A stretch of DNA of 64,000 nt. It comes from Phycisphaerae bacterium (GTDB taxonomy: Bacteria > Planctomycetota > Phycisphaerae > UBA1845). The stretch is taken from positions 1-64,000 of the forward strand of contig JAJDDP010000102.1 of the NCBI GenBank assembly GCA_029260235.1, given 5' to 3'. The notes beneath the pieces were generated by a model. It was not told where the DNA came from and ran no database searches. It saw only the letters and a program-made list of their open reading frames with translations. This document shows, piece after piece, positions 1-9,358 of this stretch. The position numbers and the translations under genes are program-made. How positions within the stretch are numbered: the first letter of the stretch is position 1; each line of letters opens with the position of its first letter.

Positions 1-1846
1 AGGCATCACCGTCCGGCAATGCAGGAGAAAGGTCGACAGTGACAGTGCTGCCAACCTGAGCAACAGTTGCAACTCCGCCGTAGGCCCCACTGTTGACGCA
101 GGTAACAGAAGCGCTAGCAGCCGTCCCGGTGTCAAGATCAAATTCGACGCTAGTCACGCCGCTGCTGCGCGGCTCGATGCTGTTGGCTAGGATGTCTAAA
201 CAGAGAGTTGTCGCCCCATGCAGGTTGCAGCTGCGAGCAGCCGTCGCAGAACAGACGGCGACGTCAGCTACGGTGATCACCTGATTAACCGCTACGTCCT
301 GCAAGAGCGTTTCAGTGCCATTTGGCCATTCAACAGTGACGGAGTCTACGAGCGTGGCCGTGCCCAGGCCAAAATGAGCTTCGGCAGGTTCCTGCCCTAT
401 CATGCTTGTGCCTGCGGTAATCAGACGCATCTGATTTTCCCCACCGGCGCTGATGCGGATGACCGTGCCGATCGCAAAGTGGTTAGTGCCCGCCATTCTT
501 GGCTTGATCACCAAGAAGTTCCCAGGCGAAACATCCAAGTCCGCTTGGTTGGCCAAAAGTCGAATCTGGGGGCCAAAGCCAAGCGTGCTCTGGGTTATTT
601 GGAGCGTATCCAGATCGCCATCGCGGTCGTAGTCGAAGGAGATCAGGGAGAACCCCCAAAATGAATCGTCAAATCCGGCCGAGGAGGCGATGTCTGTGAA
701 CGTCACTGGGCTGTCGGCGTTGTTGTAGAACAGGAGGGACAAATCAAGGTTATAAGGATTGACGTGGAAACCATTAGTCACAGCCAGGTCGAGGCCCCCG
801 TTGTTATCTGCGTCCAGGAAGGTGGTGCCCCAGCCCCAGGAGCAATCATCGACACCGGCTGCTTCTGAGACCTCTGCAAATGCCGGAACACCCGCGGCTG
901 TGTCGTTGCGATAGAGGATGCCATGTTTGCTCTCGGCAGCGATATAGATGTTGGTAACATAGACATCGAAATCACCGTCGCCATCGAAGTCGCCCAAGGT
1001 CATACCCATGTCGTTCATGTTGTTATCAGCACCGGCGGCAACTGCGTTATCCACGAACGTGTTGTCACCTTGGTTGATCCAAAGCAGGTTCGGGCCAAAA
1101 TCGACCGCAGCGTATATGTCCATCCATCCGTCGCCGTCAAAGTCGTGGAATATCGGTTGCCACTGCTTGTGTTGAGCCTCGTACAAGCCGCTGGAAGAGG
1201 TGATGTCGGTGAAGGCCCCGACGCCGTCGTTGAGGAACATGTGGGTATTAGGACCCTTCCAGGAGACGACGTATAAATCCAGAAAGCCGTCGTTGTTGAT
1301 GTCGCCGGCCACCATGCTGCCCAAATGTTCAGATGGCGAATTCACCATCGGAACATCTAGCCCGGCTGCGGCGGTGACATCCTCAAAGGTGCCGCTGCCA
1401 ACACCGATCTGGCGATAGAGTTTGAGCGTGTTGTAATCTGCATCCGGTGGCGGCGGTGCGGGCCAATCGAAGCTGTCGCCACAGACGGCTAGGTCCAGGT
1501 CATGATCGCCGTCATAATCAAGCCAGAGAGCTGCGCGATGGGAGATCCCCGAATCCAAGCCAAGACTTGGGGCTACGTCGATGAAAACGCCGCCGCCGAG
1601 ATTCTTGTACAAACGATCAGGTTCACCTTCGCCACAGGGCTGGAAGAAATCTATGTCACCGTCGTTATCAAAGTCAGCCGCAGCCACGCCGCTGCCATGC
1701 CCGCTCGGCGCAACGAAGTTTCCGGTGATGCCGGCGCCAGCGGTCGCGTCCAGGAACTGAGCTTGTCCCAGTGCGGAGAAGTTGCCTAGAAAAGCAACTG
1801 CGCCCACGGCCATGCAGGCCGAGTATCGTCGGATCATCTCTGTCAT
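1..1846 (-). CDS. FG-GAP/VCBS repeat protein with ASPIC/UnbV domain (3' end outside window)
   Basis: Reading the minus strand from the ATG at 1846 gives an uninterrupted frame to the window edge, so the C-terminus is missing. The N-terminus has a basic start and a hydrophobic signal segment ending near an Ala-Gln-Ala site, so export is expected. The body has repeated DxDxDGxxD-type calcium loops (for example ADFDNDGDIDF, DYDGDHDLDL, DFDGDGWMDIY), each followed by a short beta motif, as in FG-GAP/VCBS propeller proteins. Around 390-620 a conserved segment (HFAIGTVIRI, then EWPNGTETLL) matches the ASPIC/UnbV domain that follows such repeats. A purine-rich GGGGGAC lies about 6 bases before the ATG. 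The function of these large extracellular proteins is generally unknown; binding or adhesion is inferred. Confidence 0.85.
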   Translation of the reverse strand, partial: MTEMIRRYSACMAVGAVAFLGNFSALGQAQFLDATAGAGITGNFVAPSGHGSGVAAADFDNDGDIDFFQPCGEGEPDRLYKNLGGGVFIDVAPSLGLDSGISHRAALWLDYDGDHDLDLAVCGDSFDWPAPPPPDADYNTLKLYRQIGVGSGTFEDVTAAAGLDVPMVNSPSEHLGSMVAGDINNDGFLDLYVVSWKGPNTHMFLNDGVGAFTDITSSSGLYEAQHKQWQPIFHDFDGDGWMDIYAAVDFGPNLLWINQGDNTFVDNAVAAGADNNMNDMGMTLGDFDGDGDFDVYVTNIYIAAESKHGILYRNDTAAGVPAFAEVSEAAGVDDCSWGWGTTFLDADNNGGLDLAVTNGFHVNPYNLDLSLLFYNNADSPVTFTDIASSAGFDDSFWGFSLISFDYDRDGDLDTLQITQSTLGFGPQIRLLANQADLDVSPGNFLVIKPRMAGTNHFAIGTVIRISAGGENQMRLITAGTSMIGQEPAEAHFGLGTATLVDSVTVEWPNGTETLLQDVAVNQVITVADVAVCSATAARSCNLHGATTLCLDILANSIEPRSSGVTSVEFDLDTGTAASASVTCVNSGAYGGVATVAQVGSTVTVDLSPALPDGDA

Positions 1847-1980
1847 CGATAAGTCCCCCATCCGAAAGTCTATCCCCGCAGAAAGACGTGCTACGAGGGT
1901 CGAGACCGCATTCCTCATGGTGCCAATGAACGCAACAAAAACCACAGTGCCCCAGAACGTCGATAAGTATCGGCAATGCT

Positions 1981-2184
1981 TTATTCGATCAACTTCGCCT
2001 GGAGTGCTGACTTGAGATTAGCACTGCCCGGTTCAACCGGAGGAATCTTGCCGTCGCCCCTCCAGTCTTGTTGACAACCCGTACAGTCATAGTAGTGCGC
2101 CCTGTCCGCATGAAGCAAGCCGCCATTTGCTGTTTTTCTTGCCTGTTGGAGCCGGACCCCTTCAAACAAGCCCTCTACGACCAC
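1981..2184 (-). CDS. possible small hypothetical protein
   Basis: A 67-residue reading frame with a GTG start occupies part of the roughly 400-base gap between the FG-GAP gene and the HAD gene. It contains a Cys-Thr-Gly-Cys pair and a polar, low-hydrophobicity sequence with no signal or membrane segment. I do not recognise a family and there is no strong ribosome binding site. It could be a short cysteine-containing protein or chance. No other gene is seen between 1847 and 2251. Confidence 0.25.
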   Translation of the reverse strand: MVVEGLFEGVRLQQARKTANGGLLHADRAHYYDCTGCQQDWRGDGKIPPVEPGSANLKSALQAKLIE

Positions 2185-2251
2185 TATTCTGGGACCAACA
2201 ATTCGTTGAAGAATGGCTGGGGCAACCGCTGGGCGTGACCAGCGGATCTCA

Positions 2252-2908
2252 TTACCCGGCCTTCAAGGTACGGATGTAATCGGCACCCAGTTCCGTGAGG
2301 TGATCTATCACTAGGTTAGCATAGGCTAGGCGTTTCGCTGGGTGAGATGTGGTAAGGCCTATCGCATACATGCCTGCGGCTAGCGCAGCCTGAACACCGC
2401 TGGGAGCGTCCTCTATGACGGCGCATTGCACTGGCGCGATACCCAGTCTATCGGCGGCGAGCAGAAAGACTTGCGGATCGGGCTTGCCTCGGCTGACATG
2501 CCCTGCATGCACGATGGCGCTAAAGCACTCGCCCAATCCCAATTCCAAGAGGGCTAAGTCTATGTTCTCTTGCGGAGCTGACGAGCCAATCGCCAGAGGG
2601 ATACCCGCGCGATGGCACTCATGCACCAAGGCTGTGGCGCCGTCGATCTCTTGAATATGTCCACGAACTGAATCGCGGTAGATAGATTCCTTTCGGTCAC
2701 TCAGTTGGTCGACTTGCGAGCTGGACAAGTGCTGACCAAACAGCAGCGGGATGATGTCGCTATTCTGTCGTCCGAAGGTGGCAGCGAACTGCTCTTCTGT
2801 AACGTCGCAGCCCAAATCCGCCGCAAGCCGACGCCAACTCTCGTGATGAGCCCCGCCCGAATCGATGAGTACGCCGTCCATATCGAAGATGATTGCACTG
2901 ACAGTCAT
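2252..2908 (-). CDS. HAD-superfamily phosphatase, beta-phosphoglucomutase-like
   Basis: The protein opens with the HAD motif I DMDGVLIDS (Asp9 nucleophile and Asp11 acid/base), has a four-helix cap typical of subfamily IA, motif II in GSSAPQ, a Lys in SRGKPDP and motif IV in IEDAPSGVQAA. This order matches the beta-phosphoglucomutase/phosphatase-like group, soluble cytoplasmic enzymes that act on sugar phosphates or similar small phosphates. The exact substrate cannot be read from sequence. I chose the ATG at 2908, which puts the motif at the usual distance from the N-terminus. An ATG at 2962 in the same frame would add 18 residues. The gene is divergent from the next one. Confidence 0.85.
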   Translation of the reverse strand: MTVSAIIFDMDGVLIDSGGAHHESWRRLAADLGCDVTEEQFAATFGRQNSDIIPLLFGQHLSSSQVDQLSDRKESIYRDSVRGHIQEIDGATALVHECHRAGIPLAIGSSAPQENIDLALLELGLGECFSAIVHAGHVSRGKPDPQVFLLAADRLGIAPVQCAVIEDAPSGVQAALAAGMYAIGLTTSHPAKRLAYANLVIDHLTELGADYIRTLKAG

Positions 2909-2975
2909 AAGGCTGTAGTACTTCCGTCTTGCAGGGCCGTCAAGAAACGCCGGCCAGTTCATAGGGAGACCTGTT

Positions 2976-3560
2976 ATTCAGGCATTCTTTTTCGAGCAAC
3001 CTCTCTATCTGATACCGGTGTTGGTGCTACTGCAGTTGGTACTCATCCACCGGTGGTCGAAGTATCGAACCGATGTCGCGCGGCGGATGGTGCTCGGCGG
3101 ATTTGTCATCTTTCCTCTCTTGTGTATCCTGCAGATATTCGTCGTCACGCAGCGAGAGCAGTTGATCCTCGCCTGCCGCCAAGTAGCTCGCGCGGTCCAA
3201 TCGCATGATCTGCCGGACTTGGCGAAAATCGTCTCTGCTGATTTCCAGAGCGGTTCGTCATCTTCAAGCGATTCGATTGATCGGGGCGACTTCCTCGACA
3301 TGGTGGACGCCCTCCTGGACACTTACCAGATTGAAGAGGTTCGCCTGACAGGGTTTGAAGTGGAGATCGCCGGTGACCGGGCGACGGTTCGCTACTCTTC
3401 AACCTGTCGGGTAGTCACGCGAGACTCGATGATTGCCCGCATTCCCAGTCGCTGGGAGCTGACCTTCGAAAGAGAATCACAGGGGTGGCGAATCGTCCAA
3501 CTTCGCCCTCTGCGCACGCAGTTCTTCCCCTACCAGAAGCTCTCCGATATACCCCGCTGA
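2976..3560 (+). CDS. membrane-anchored NTF2/SnoaL-like hypothetical protein
   Basis: Two hydrophobic segments at the N-terminus (around residues 3-25 and 35-55) are followed by a soluble alpha+beta domain of about 120 residues with an NTF2/SnoaL-like look (a helical start with DLAKIVSADF, then paired strands ending in GWRIVQLRPL). The frame is open upstream of the first conventional start (GTG at 3018), which would cut the first membrane helix and has no ribosome binding site. An AGGGAG lies about 7 bases before an ATT codon at 2976, giving a protein that starts IQAFFFEQPL. I therefore propose the AUU start, with moderate certainty. The function is unknown. Confidence 0.65.
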   Translation: MQAFFFEQPLYLIPVLVLLQLVLIHRWSKYRTDVARRMVLGGFVIFPLLCILQIFVVTQREQLILACRQVARAVQSHDLPDLAKIVSADFQSGSSSSSDSIDRGDFLDMVDALLDTYQIEEVRLTGFEVEIAGDRATVRYSSTCRVVTRDSMIARIPSRWELTFERESQGWRIVQLRPLRTQFFPYQKLSDIPR

Positions 3561-3645
3561 CGATTGTGGTATCCTCTCGGTCCAGAGTAGGCCCGCTGGG
3601 CGCAATGTCGCCGGAGTACTAGCCCTGATCACTCAGAGAGTTGTT

Positions 3646-5004
3646 GTGGATTTATTTGAAGGACAACGCCGCAGTCACCGCGAGAGCGTCATGCCGCTTG
3701 CGGTTCAAATGAGGCCTCGAACTCTGGATGAGTTCATCGGGCAGGATCATTTTGTCGGGCCTGGAAAACTACTGCGCCGGATGTTGCAGTCGGATCGATT
3801 GAGCAGCGCGGTATTCTATGGTCCGCCCGGATCCGGGAAGACTACGCTTGCCCACATTATCGCCGGAATGACCAAAGCCCACTTCATTCAAGTCAATGCA
3901 GCCGGGATCGGCGTGGCTGAGGTTCGCCGCATCCTTTCCGATGCCAAAGAGCGTCTCGAATTATCCGGCGACCGCACGGTCCTGTTCATTGACGAATTGC
4001 ATCGCTTCAACAGAGCTCAGCAGGACATCTTACTTGATGATGTGGAGAACGGCCTGATCATTCTTCTCGGGGCGACCACAGAGAATCCATTCTTCACCAT
4101 CAACGGTCCCCTCCTCTCGCGCAGCCAGTTGTTCGAATTTAGGCCGTTGGCGACGGAGCAAATTGAGTCGCTGATCCAGAGCGCTATCAGCAATTCTGAA
4201 CGCGGCCTGGGTTCTCAGCATGTGCGTATCACAGACCACGCCCTACACCATTTAGCCGTGACCAGTGATGGCGATTGCCGGCGGGCTTTGACCGCCCTAG
4301 AGGTGGCCGTATCGTCCCAGGCCAGAGGCGATCCAGGTAACCCCTTGATTGTGGACCTATCGGTGGCTGTAGATTCAATTCAGCGAAAGGCCATTCAATA
4401 CAACGGGGTCGGCGATGAGCACTACGACGCCGCCAGCGCTCTGATCAAGAGTATGCGGGGTAGCGATCCTGACGCAGCGATCTATTGGCTGGCCCGCATG
4501 CTTGAAGCCGGCGAGGATCCGCGGTTCGTAGCCCGGCGGGTGGTGATCGCTGCGGCTGAGGATGTCGGAAACGCCGATCCGCAAGCCCTGGTCGTTGCTC
4601 AGGCGGCGGCAGATGCGACGGCGTTCATTGGAATGCCCGAATGCCAGCTTCCATTGGCCCAGGCGGTGATTTATTTGAGCTGTGCCCCCAAATCCAATGC
4701 CTCTGCCGGCGCCATCTGGGCGGCCGCTAAAGACGTGCGGGAAGGCCGAACCGTGCCAGTGCCTCAATTCCTTCGCGACGCCCACTATGAGGGTGCCAAT
4801 CGCCTTGAACGCGGTAAAGGCTATCGCTATCCTCACGATTATGCCGAAGGAGAATTGGCGCACGACTACCTCGGGGTCGATAAGGTATACTACGAACCGA
4901 CCCAGCGAGGGGCAGAAGCAAGGATGAGTGACTATTTACAGAAGTTTCGCCTGCTGCGCAGTCAAGCGGGCGAAGCGGCTGAGGAAACTCCAACGGACCG
5001 GTAG
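3646..5004 (+). CDS. rarA: replication-associated recombination protein A (AAA+ ATPase)
   Basis: The 452-residue protein matches RarA/MgsA, an AAA+ clamp-loader-like ATPase that acts at stalled replication forks. It begins with the typical RPRTLDEFIGQDH box and has Walker A GPPGSGKTTLAH, Walker B FIDELHRFN, a sensor-1 region GATTENPFF and the family C-terminal oligomerisation domain ending in the conserved YPHDY region. The start is a GTG at 3646 with AGAGAG a few bases upstream. Its stop overlaps the GTG of the next gene by one base, so the two are probably translated from one message. Confidence 0.95.
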   Translation: MDLFEGQRRSHRESVMPLAVQMRPRTLDEFIGQDHFVGPGKLLRRMLQSDRLSSAVFYGPPGSGKTTLAHIIAGMTKAHFIQVNAAGIGVAEVRRILSDAKERLELSGDRTVLFIDELHRFNRAQQDILLDDVENGLIILLGATTENPFFTINGPLLSRSQLFEFRPLATEQIESLIQSAISNSERGLGSQHVRITDHALHHLAVTSDGDCRRALTALEVAVSSQARGDPGNPLIVDLSVAVDSIQRKAIQYNGVGDEHYDAASALIKSMRGSDPDAAIYWLARMLEAGEDPRFVARRVVIAAAEDVGNADPQALVVAQAAADATAFIGMPECQLPLAQAVIYLSCAPKSNASAGAIWAAAKDVREGRTVPVPQFLRDAHYEGANRLERGKGYRYPHDYAEGELAHDYLGVDKVYYEPTQRGAEARMSDYLQKFRLLRSQAGEAAEETPTDR

Positions 5005-5570
5005 TGAAGAAACATCTCCGACAAAACTTGCGCAAGGTTCTCAGTGAGATCCCTCCCGAGCAAGTGCACGACCACAGTGTCGAGGCGTGTCATCTCTTGG
5101 TTCAGCAACCCGAATACCAAGAAGCTGAGATCTTGATGGTCTTCTTGCCTATGCCCGGTGATATCGACACAACACCGCTCTGCCTCAAGGCTTGGCAGGA
5201 TCACAAGCGAGTCCTAGCCCCTCGGGTCAGCTGGGAGCAGCGGCGGATGATTCCGATTGAAATTCGTTCGCTCACGCATGACCTGACCATGACGGACTTG
5301 GGGTTCCGAGAGCCAACGGCTGGGGTACCGATTCCACCATCCTTGATCGACCTGGTTATCGTTCCGGGCTTGGGCTTTGATGCCTTTGGGAACCGTTTGG
5401 GACGGGGCAGAGGCTTCTATGACCGCTTCTTGGCCACGCCTGATTTTTCTGGCTGCGCCTGTGCGTTGGCATTTGAAGAACAGTTCGTCGATCAATTGCC
5501 GATCGGTCCACTGGACAAGCCGGTCAACATGGCAGTTACCCACGAGCAGGTGCGACGATTTCCGGGCTGA
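5004..5570 (+). CDS. fthC: 5-formyltetrahydrofolate cyclo-ligase
   Basis: This 188-residue protein converts 5-formyltetrahydrofolate to 5,10-methenyltetrahydrofolate using ATP, returning folate to the one-carbon pool. The family signature is clear near residues 115-145: VPGLGFDAFGNRLGRGRGFYDR, with the glycine/arginine-rich loop and conserved Tyr-Asp. The length is usual for the family. The start GTG overlaps the rarA stop by one base. The N-terminus has the expected basic helix that contacts the nucleotide. Confidence 0.93.
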   Translation: MKKHLRQNLRKVLSEIPPEQVHDHSVEACHLLVQQPEYQEAEILMVFLPMPGDIDTTPLCLKAWQDHKRVLAPRVSWEQRRMIPIEIRSLTHDLTMTDLGFREPTAGVPIPPSLIDLVIVPGLGFDAFGNRLGRGRGFYDRFLATPDFSGCACALAFEEQFVDQLPIGPLDKPVNMAVTHEQVRRFPG

Positions 5571-5614
5571 TTCATCTCTTGCAGTGATCCGCAAAGCCGA
5601 CTATCACGATTACC

Positions 5615-6127
5615 ATGCCCCCCAAGCACCACAAGGATCACATACACAGTCATGTCCGCTGTGCTGTCTTGACCATCAGCGACACACGCACGCCCGAAAC
5701 TGACGCGGGAGGCCAACTCATCTCTGCGCTCCTCGCTGAGGCAGGACACGTGGTAGTCTGGCAGGCCATCCTTCCCGACGAGGTGTTGCAGATCCGCTGC
5801 CAGCTTGGTGAAGCAATCACGACGCATGTAGCCCAAGCGGTGCTGCTGACGGGTGGGACTGGGCTGTCGCCGCGCGACAACACTTATGACGTCGTAGCGG
5901 AGCTGCTGGATAAGCGGCTCGATGGGTTTGGAGAGTTGTTCCGAATGCTCAGCTACGAACAAATAGGGGCAGCGGCCATGCTCTCGCGCGCCCTGGCTGG
6001 AGCGATCAACAAGACGGCGGTCTTCTCCATGCCGGGTTCACCCAAGGCAGTTGAATTGGCCATGAAGAGACTGATCCTGCCCGAACTGGGCCACATCGCT
6101 CATCTACTTGATCCGGCAGACGAGTGA
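5615..6127 (+). CDS. moaB: MoaB/MogA-family molybdenum cofactor biosynthesis protein
   Basis: The protein has the MoCF-biosynthesis fold signatures TISDTR near the start, LLTGGTGLSPRDNT in the middle (the molybdopterin-binding GGTG loop) and a SMPGSPKAVELA segment near the end. MoaB/MogA proteins adenylylate molybdopterin before metal insertion, although some MoaB proteins have lost the activity. It follows fthC by 44 bases on the same strand and converges on the threonine synthase gene. No other molybdopterin genes are in the window. Confidence 0.9.
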   Translation: MPPKHHKDHIHSHVRCAVLTISDTRTPETDAGGQLISALLAEAGHVVVWQAILPDEVLQIRCQLGEAITTHVAQAVLLTGGTGLSPRDNTYDVVAELLDKRLDGFGELFRMLSYEQIGAAAMLSRALAGAINKTAVFSMPGSPKAVELAMKRLILPELGHIAHLLDPADE

Positions 6128-6182
6128 CTCGATCAATGTATCCAGGTCTCATCTGGGAGTCCGCGGTGCCAGCGGGCGCCAA

Positions 6183-7397
6183 TCAAAGTGCTGCGTAGTC
6201 AATCGGCTTATCTGCAGGCAGGCACGGCAGATCGACTTGCGGGCCGCTCAGGTACTTCAAGGCCGACCCCGTATTGAAGATGACGATTCGCTCGTCAGGT
6301 TTGATCAATCCGTCTGCCAGCAACTTCTGGGCAGCCAGGACACAGGCGGCCGATTCCGGACAAAACGAGACGCCTACGAGCCGCCCTGCTAACTGGGCAG
6401 CGGCGGCAATCGCTGATTCGCTGACGGCCACGGCGCAGCCGTTCGAGTCCCGAATGGCATCTAGGATCATGAAATCACCCACGGCAGCCGGCACCCGAAT
6501 ACCCCATGCGGTCGAATCAGGATTCTGCCAAGGCTCGCAGAAGCGTTCCCTGTTCTTGAACGCCCGAACAATGGGAGCGCAGCCATCGCTCTGCACCGAA
6601 ATCATGCGTGGCATCTTGTCCGACCTGAGCCAGCCAAGTTCACGCAGTTCGTTAAACGCCTTCCACATGCCGATCAGTCCGGTTCCACCCCCGGTCGGAT
6701 AGAGGATCACATCCGGCAGTCGCCAATCGAATTGCTCGGCCAACTCAAGGCCCATAGTCTTCTTGCCTTCGATTCGATAGGGTTCCTTGAGGGTAGCTAC
6801 ATCGAACCAATCCATCGCATCGCATCCTTGGCGTACAATGCGTCCGCAATCGGTGATGAGGCCTTGGACAAGGTACACCTTCGCTCCATACGACTGACAC
6901 TCTGCCTGAATCGACGTGGGCGTGTCTTCGGGCATAAATACGAAGACTTCCATACCCGCGCGAGCGCCATAGGCAGACAGCGCGCCGCCGGCATTCCCCG
7001 CAGTAGGGGCAGCCAGACGATGCAGTCCAAATCGATGGGCCATGCTTACTGCCAGTGCCATCCCCCGGCTCTTGAACGAGCCAGTCGGCAGTTGAGATTC
7101 ATCCTTGATCCATAGGTCGCTGAGTCCGCAGTATGCGCCCAATCGTCGCGCCGGCAAGAGCGGAGTCATGCCTTCACCCAAGCTGATCTGATGGGCTGGG
7201 TCAGAGAGGGGAAGTAACTCACTGTAGCGCCATAGCGTGGGCGGTCTGGCAGAAAAATCCCGAGGCGAAACAGACTTGCCAATCGCGGCTAGATCGTAGC
7301 GCACCCAGATCGGGCGATCCGCGTGCATTGTCTGAATTGCGCCTGCTGGGAGTCTCGTGCTATCGATTGCACCTTCCAAGTGGCTTACATAGCTCAT
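6183..7397 (-). CDS. thrC: threonine synthase (PLP-dependent)
   Basis: A fold-type II PLP enzyme of about 404 residues. The PLP-lysine motif TGSFKSRG lies near residue 115. The phosphate/PLP ring loop PTAGNAGG and the glycine-rich PTGGGTGLIG loop follow, with a C-terminal NTGSALKYL segment typical of threonine synthases. It converts O-phosphohomoserine to threonine in the cytoplasm. The ATG at 7397 is preferred over a TTG six codons upstream. The neighbours are not amino-acid genes, so it appears to be a single transcription unit. Confidence 0.9.
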   Translation of the reverse strand: MSYVSHLEGAIDSTRLPAGAIQTMHADRPIWVRYDLAAIGKSVSPRDFSARPPTLWRYSELLPLSDPAHQISLGEGMTPLLPARRLGAYCGLSDLWIKDESQLPTGSFKSRGMALAVSMAHRFGLHRLAAPTAGNAGGALSAYGARAGMEVFVFMPEDTPTSIQAECQSYGAKVYLVQGLITDCGRIVRQGCDAMDWFDVATLKEPYRIEGKKTMGLELAEQFDWRLPDVILYPTGGGTGLIGMWKAFNELRELGWLRSDKMPRMISVQSDGCAPIVRAFKNRERFCEPWQNPDSTAWGIRVPAAVGDFMILDAIRDSNGCAVAVSESAIAAAAQLAGRLVGVSFCPESAACVLAAQKLLADGLIKPDERIVIFNTGSALKYLSGPQVDLPCLPADKPIDYAAL

Positions 7398-7485
7398 GGA
7401 TAACAAGTCTAGCACTTGGCAGGCAAAGCGTCATGGCTGCAAGATCAATTTGTTGGAGGCTGGGGAACTCGATGCACACGAGCCT

Positions 7486-8928
7486 TCAATCTGGCTCAAT
7501 CAAGTGGCTGTTTAGCGTAGTGATCGAGCCGGTAAGCTCATTGACGGCTACAAATTCTGTGACGTGCTTGATTTGCCTCTTCTCGAACCTCAGAGGCCCT
7601 TTCATTTCATCAAAGAAACGAACCTCTTTGTCGTCGATGGAAAGCACGCATTTTTGACAAATGCGGCCCAGCACTCGGATATACGGCTGCCGCTCGGGAG
7701 ACTCTTCAGAGGCATCGCGCTGTTGCTCTTTCTTCTTCGCTTTGACGATCTGCTCAAGCTCCTTCAGTCGATCCGTCAGGGCTTTGAGTTGCTCTTTCTG
7801 GGAGTCCTGAAGTTTGCTTCCAGGAGAGATTTTCTTGACGACTGCTCGTAGCGACTGGATCTGCTCTGCATGTGCAGCCAATTCACCCGCATGCTGTGCC
7901 GCCTTCCTAGCAGCGGCTGGGTGGGTCCCGACTCCGACGATGGTCGGCACGCAGGCATCGCTACCAATCGAAGCGATTTCCACACTATTTCGCGCGTAGA
8001 CTTCGCCTCCGATGATGGCCGCTCTTTCTGAGACCACGCTTTTGGACGCAAACATCCTGCTGTTGATCGCTTCTTTGGCGATTAGGATGTCTTGGCCGGC
8101 GACGATGTCAGCCTCATCACAAAACTTGGCCATCACGCTCCCACCTGCGCGAACTGAGCCCTTGTTGCGGCACAGAATGCCCCCCGACACCGTGACGTCG
8201 CCCCCCGCCTCAATTTTAGCAGCTTGCACGGCTTGCCCGACGGTCACCGATCCGTTGGTATTGACTTTGAACAAGTCCTGGATCGATCCTCGGATGACTA
8301 CGTCGATTGTCGAATTGATGTTTCCCGATTCGAAGTCAACGTCGCCTTTGACATCGAAGATTTCGGCAACACTTATCTTCCCGCGGGAGAACAGGGCGCG
8401 GCCCGTGACTTCCGCTACGACCGTTTGGCCGTCCTCTTCAATCCGCGCTCCGTTGCTAATCTTGACCTCGCTCCTCGAGGCGCTCACCTTGATCACATTT
8501 CCATGGATGTCCGTACCCGGCGTGCCTGGAACTGGGGCAACAATTTTTCCCAGAATCGCTCCTTGCTCCACCGTGCGGACAGCTTTGGCCTCTCGATAGT
8601 CGACCGCGGCCAATTCGTCCCCTTCCTCCTCGATGCCCTGGAGGGATTCATCCCAGTCGAATTTGCCAGGCTCGCTGGCGATGGGAGGTGTCCCCTCCGC
8701 GACTGGAAACTCTTCTTCCCAATCGTCAGGCTTGGCTACCATTTCGAGGAACTTGTCGATGCGCAGATTGACTAAATCATCAATCTGGATTTTTTGGCCG
8801 TCGAGTAGATCGAGGATCGTCTGACGGGTGATGGATTCAAGGGGGACGCCCTCGGAAGTCTGAAGCCAAGCCTTGAGGTTATCCTCGGCAATGAGAAGGG
8901 AAACACTTGCCTGGATCGATGAAACCAT
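7486..8928 (-). CDS. FapA-family (DUF342) polymer-like beta-helix protein
   Basis: About 480 residues with the DUF342/FapA layout. A variable N-terminal region is followed by a GKIVAPVPGTPGTDIHGN signature. A long right-handed beta-helix comes next (repeats such as VRAGGSVMAKFCDEADIVAGQDILI, shown here as the pattern not the full run), then a coiled-coil segment rich in Lys/Glu (around residues 360-410) and a small C-terminal domain. FapA proteins in other bacteria are linked to polar localisation and surface signalling. Here the gene follows cheX and cheY on the same strand, which supports a role in a signalling or motility module. The precise function is unknown. The ATG at 8928 is chosen over a GTG three codons earlier. 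Confidence 0.85.
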   Translation of the reverse strand: MVSSIQASVSLLIAEDNLKAWLQTSEGVPLESITRQTILDLLDGQKIQIDDLVNLRIDKFLEMVAKPDDWEEEFPVAEGTPPIASEPGKFDWDESLQGIEEEGDELAAVDYREAKAVRTVEQGAILGKIVAPVPGTPGTDIHGNVIKVSASRSEVKISNGARIEEDGQTVVAEVTGRALFSRGKISVAEIFDVKGDVDFESGNINSTIDVVIRGSIQDLFKVNTNGSVTVGQAVQAAKIEAGGDVTVSGGILCRNKGSVRAGGSVMAKFCDEADIVAGQDILIAKEAINSRMFASKSVVSERAAIIGGEVYARNSVEIASIGSDACVPTIVGVGTHPAAARKAAQHAGELAAHAEQIQSLRAVVKKISPGSKLQDSQKEQLKALTDRLKELEQIVKAKKKEQQRDASEESPERQPYIRVLGRICQKCVLSIDDKEVRFFDEMKGPLRFEKRQIKHVTEFVAVNELTGSITTLNSHLIEPD

Positions 8929-8981
8929 CGGTAGCACTCTAGATACGGCTTGAGGGCTTATTGGAAAGCCACGTTCAACAG

Positions 8982-9356
8982 CTAGGCCGGCACGCCAAGT
9001 TTGGACATGGTGGCGTTGATTTTCTCTGCAAGAGTTTCGGCTGTGAACGGTTTAACCACATAATTGTTGACGCCAGCCCGCAATGCTTCCATGACCCTAG
9101 TCTTCTCGGCTTCAGTGGTAACCATGATCATGGGCAACTTCTGGTCCGTTTCTCGTACTTTGCGGATCAAGGTGATGCCGTCCATGTTGGGCATGTTCCA
9201 ATCCACTAGGACCAAGTCGGGACGAACGTCCGCCAAGACTGCTAGGGCTTCCACGCCGTCAGCTGCCTCAAGAATGTCGGTGTGACCCATCGTTGCCAAA
9301 GTGCTCTTTTGGATGTTGCGGATCGTCCGCGAATCATCAACCAAAAGTATTTTCAT
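8982..9356 (-). CDS. cheY: CheY-like single-domain response regulator
   Basis: A stand-alone receiver domain of 124 residues. The acidic pocket Asp7-Asp8, the phosphoacceptor Asp52 in LVDWNMP, the switch Thr80 and the conserved Lys102 in VVKPF are all present, so it should be phosphorylatable. No output domain follows, as expected for a CheY that signals by protein contact. The ATG at 9356 lies 7 bases after GGAG, and the stop of cheX lies between them, so the two genes are tightly coupled. No histidine kinase is in the window. Confidence 0.95.
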   Translation of the reverse strand: MKILLVDDSRTIRNIQKSTLATMGHTDILEAADGVEALAVLADVRPDLVLVDWNMPNMDGITLIRKVRETDQKLPMIMVTTEAEKTRVMEALRAGVNNYVVKPFTAETLAEKINATMSKLGVPA

Positions 9357-9358
9357 CG

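Noticed and set aside
218-664. A 148-codon plus-strand frame at the left edge
   Set aside because: It is antisense to the FG-GAP/UnbV frame, which has clear domain motifs throughout.
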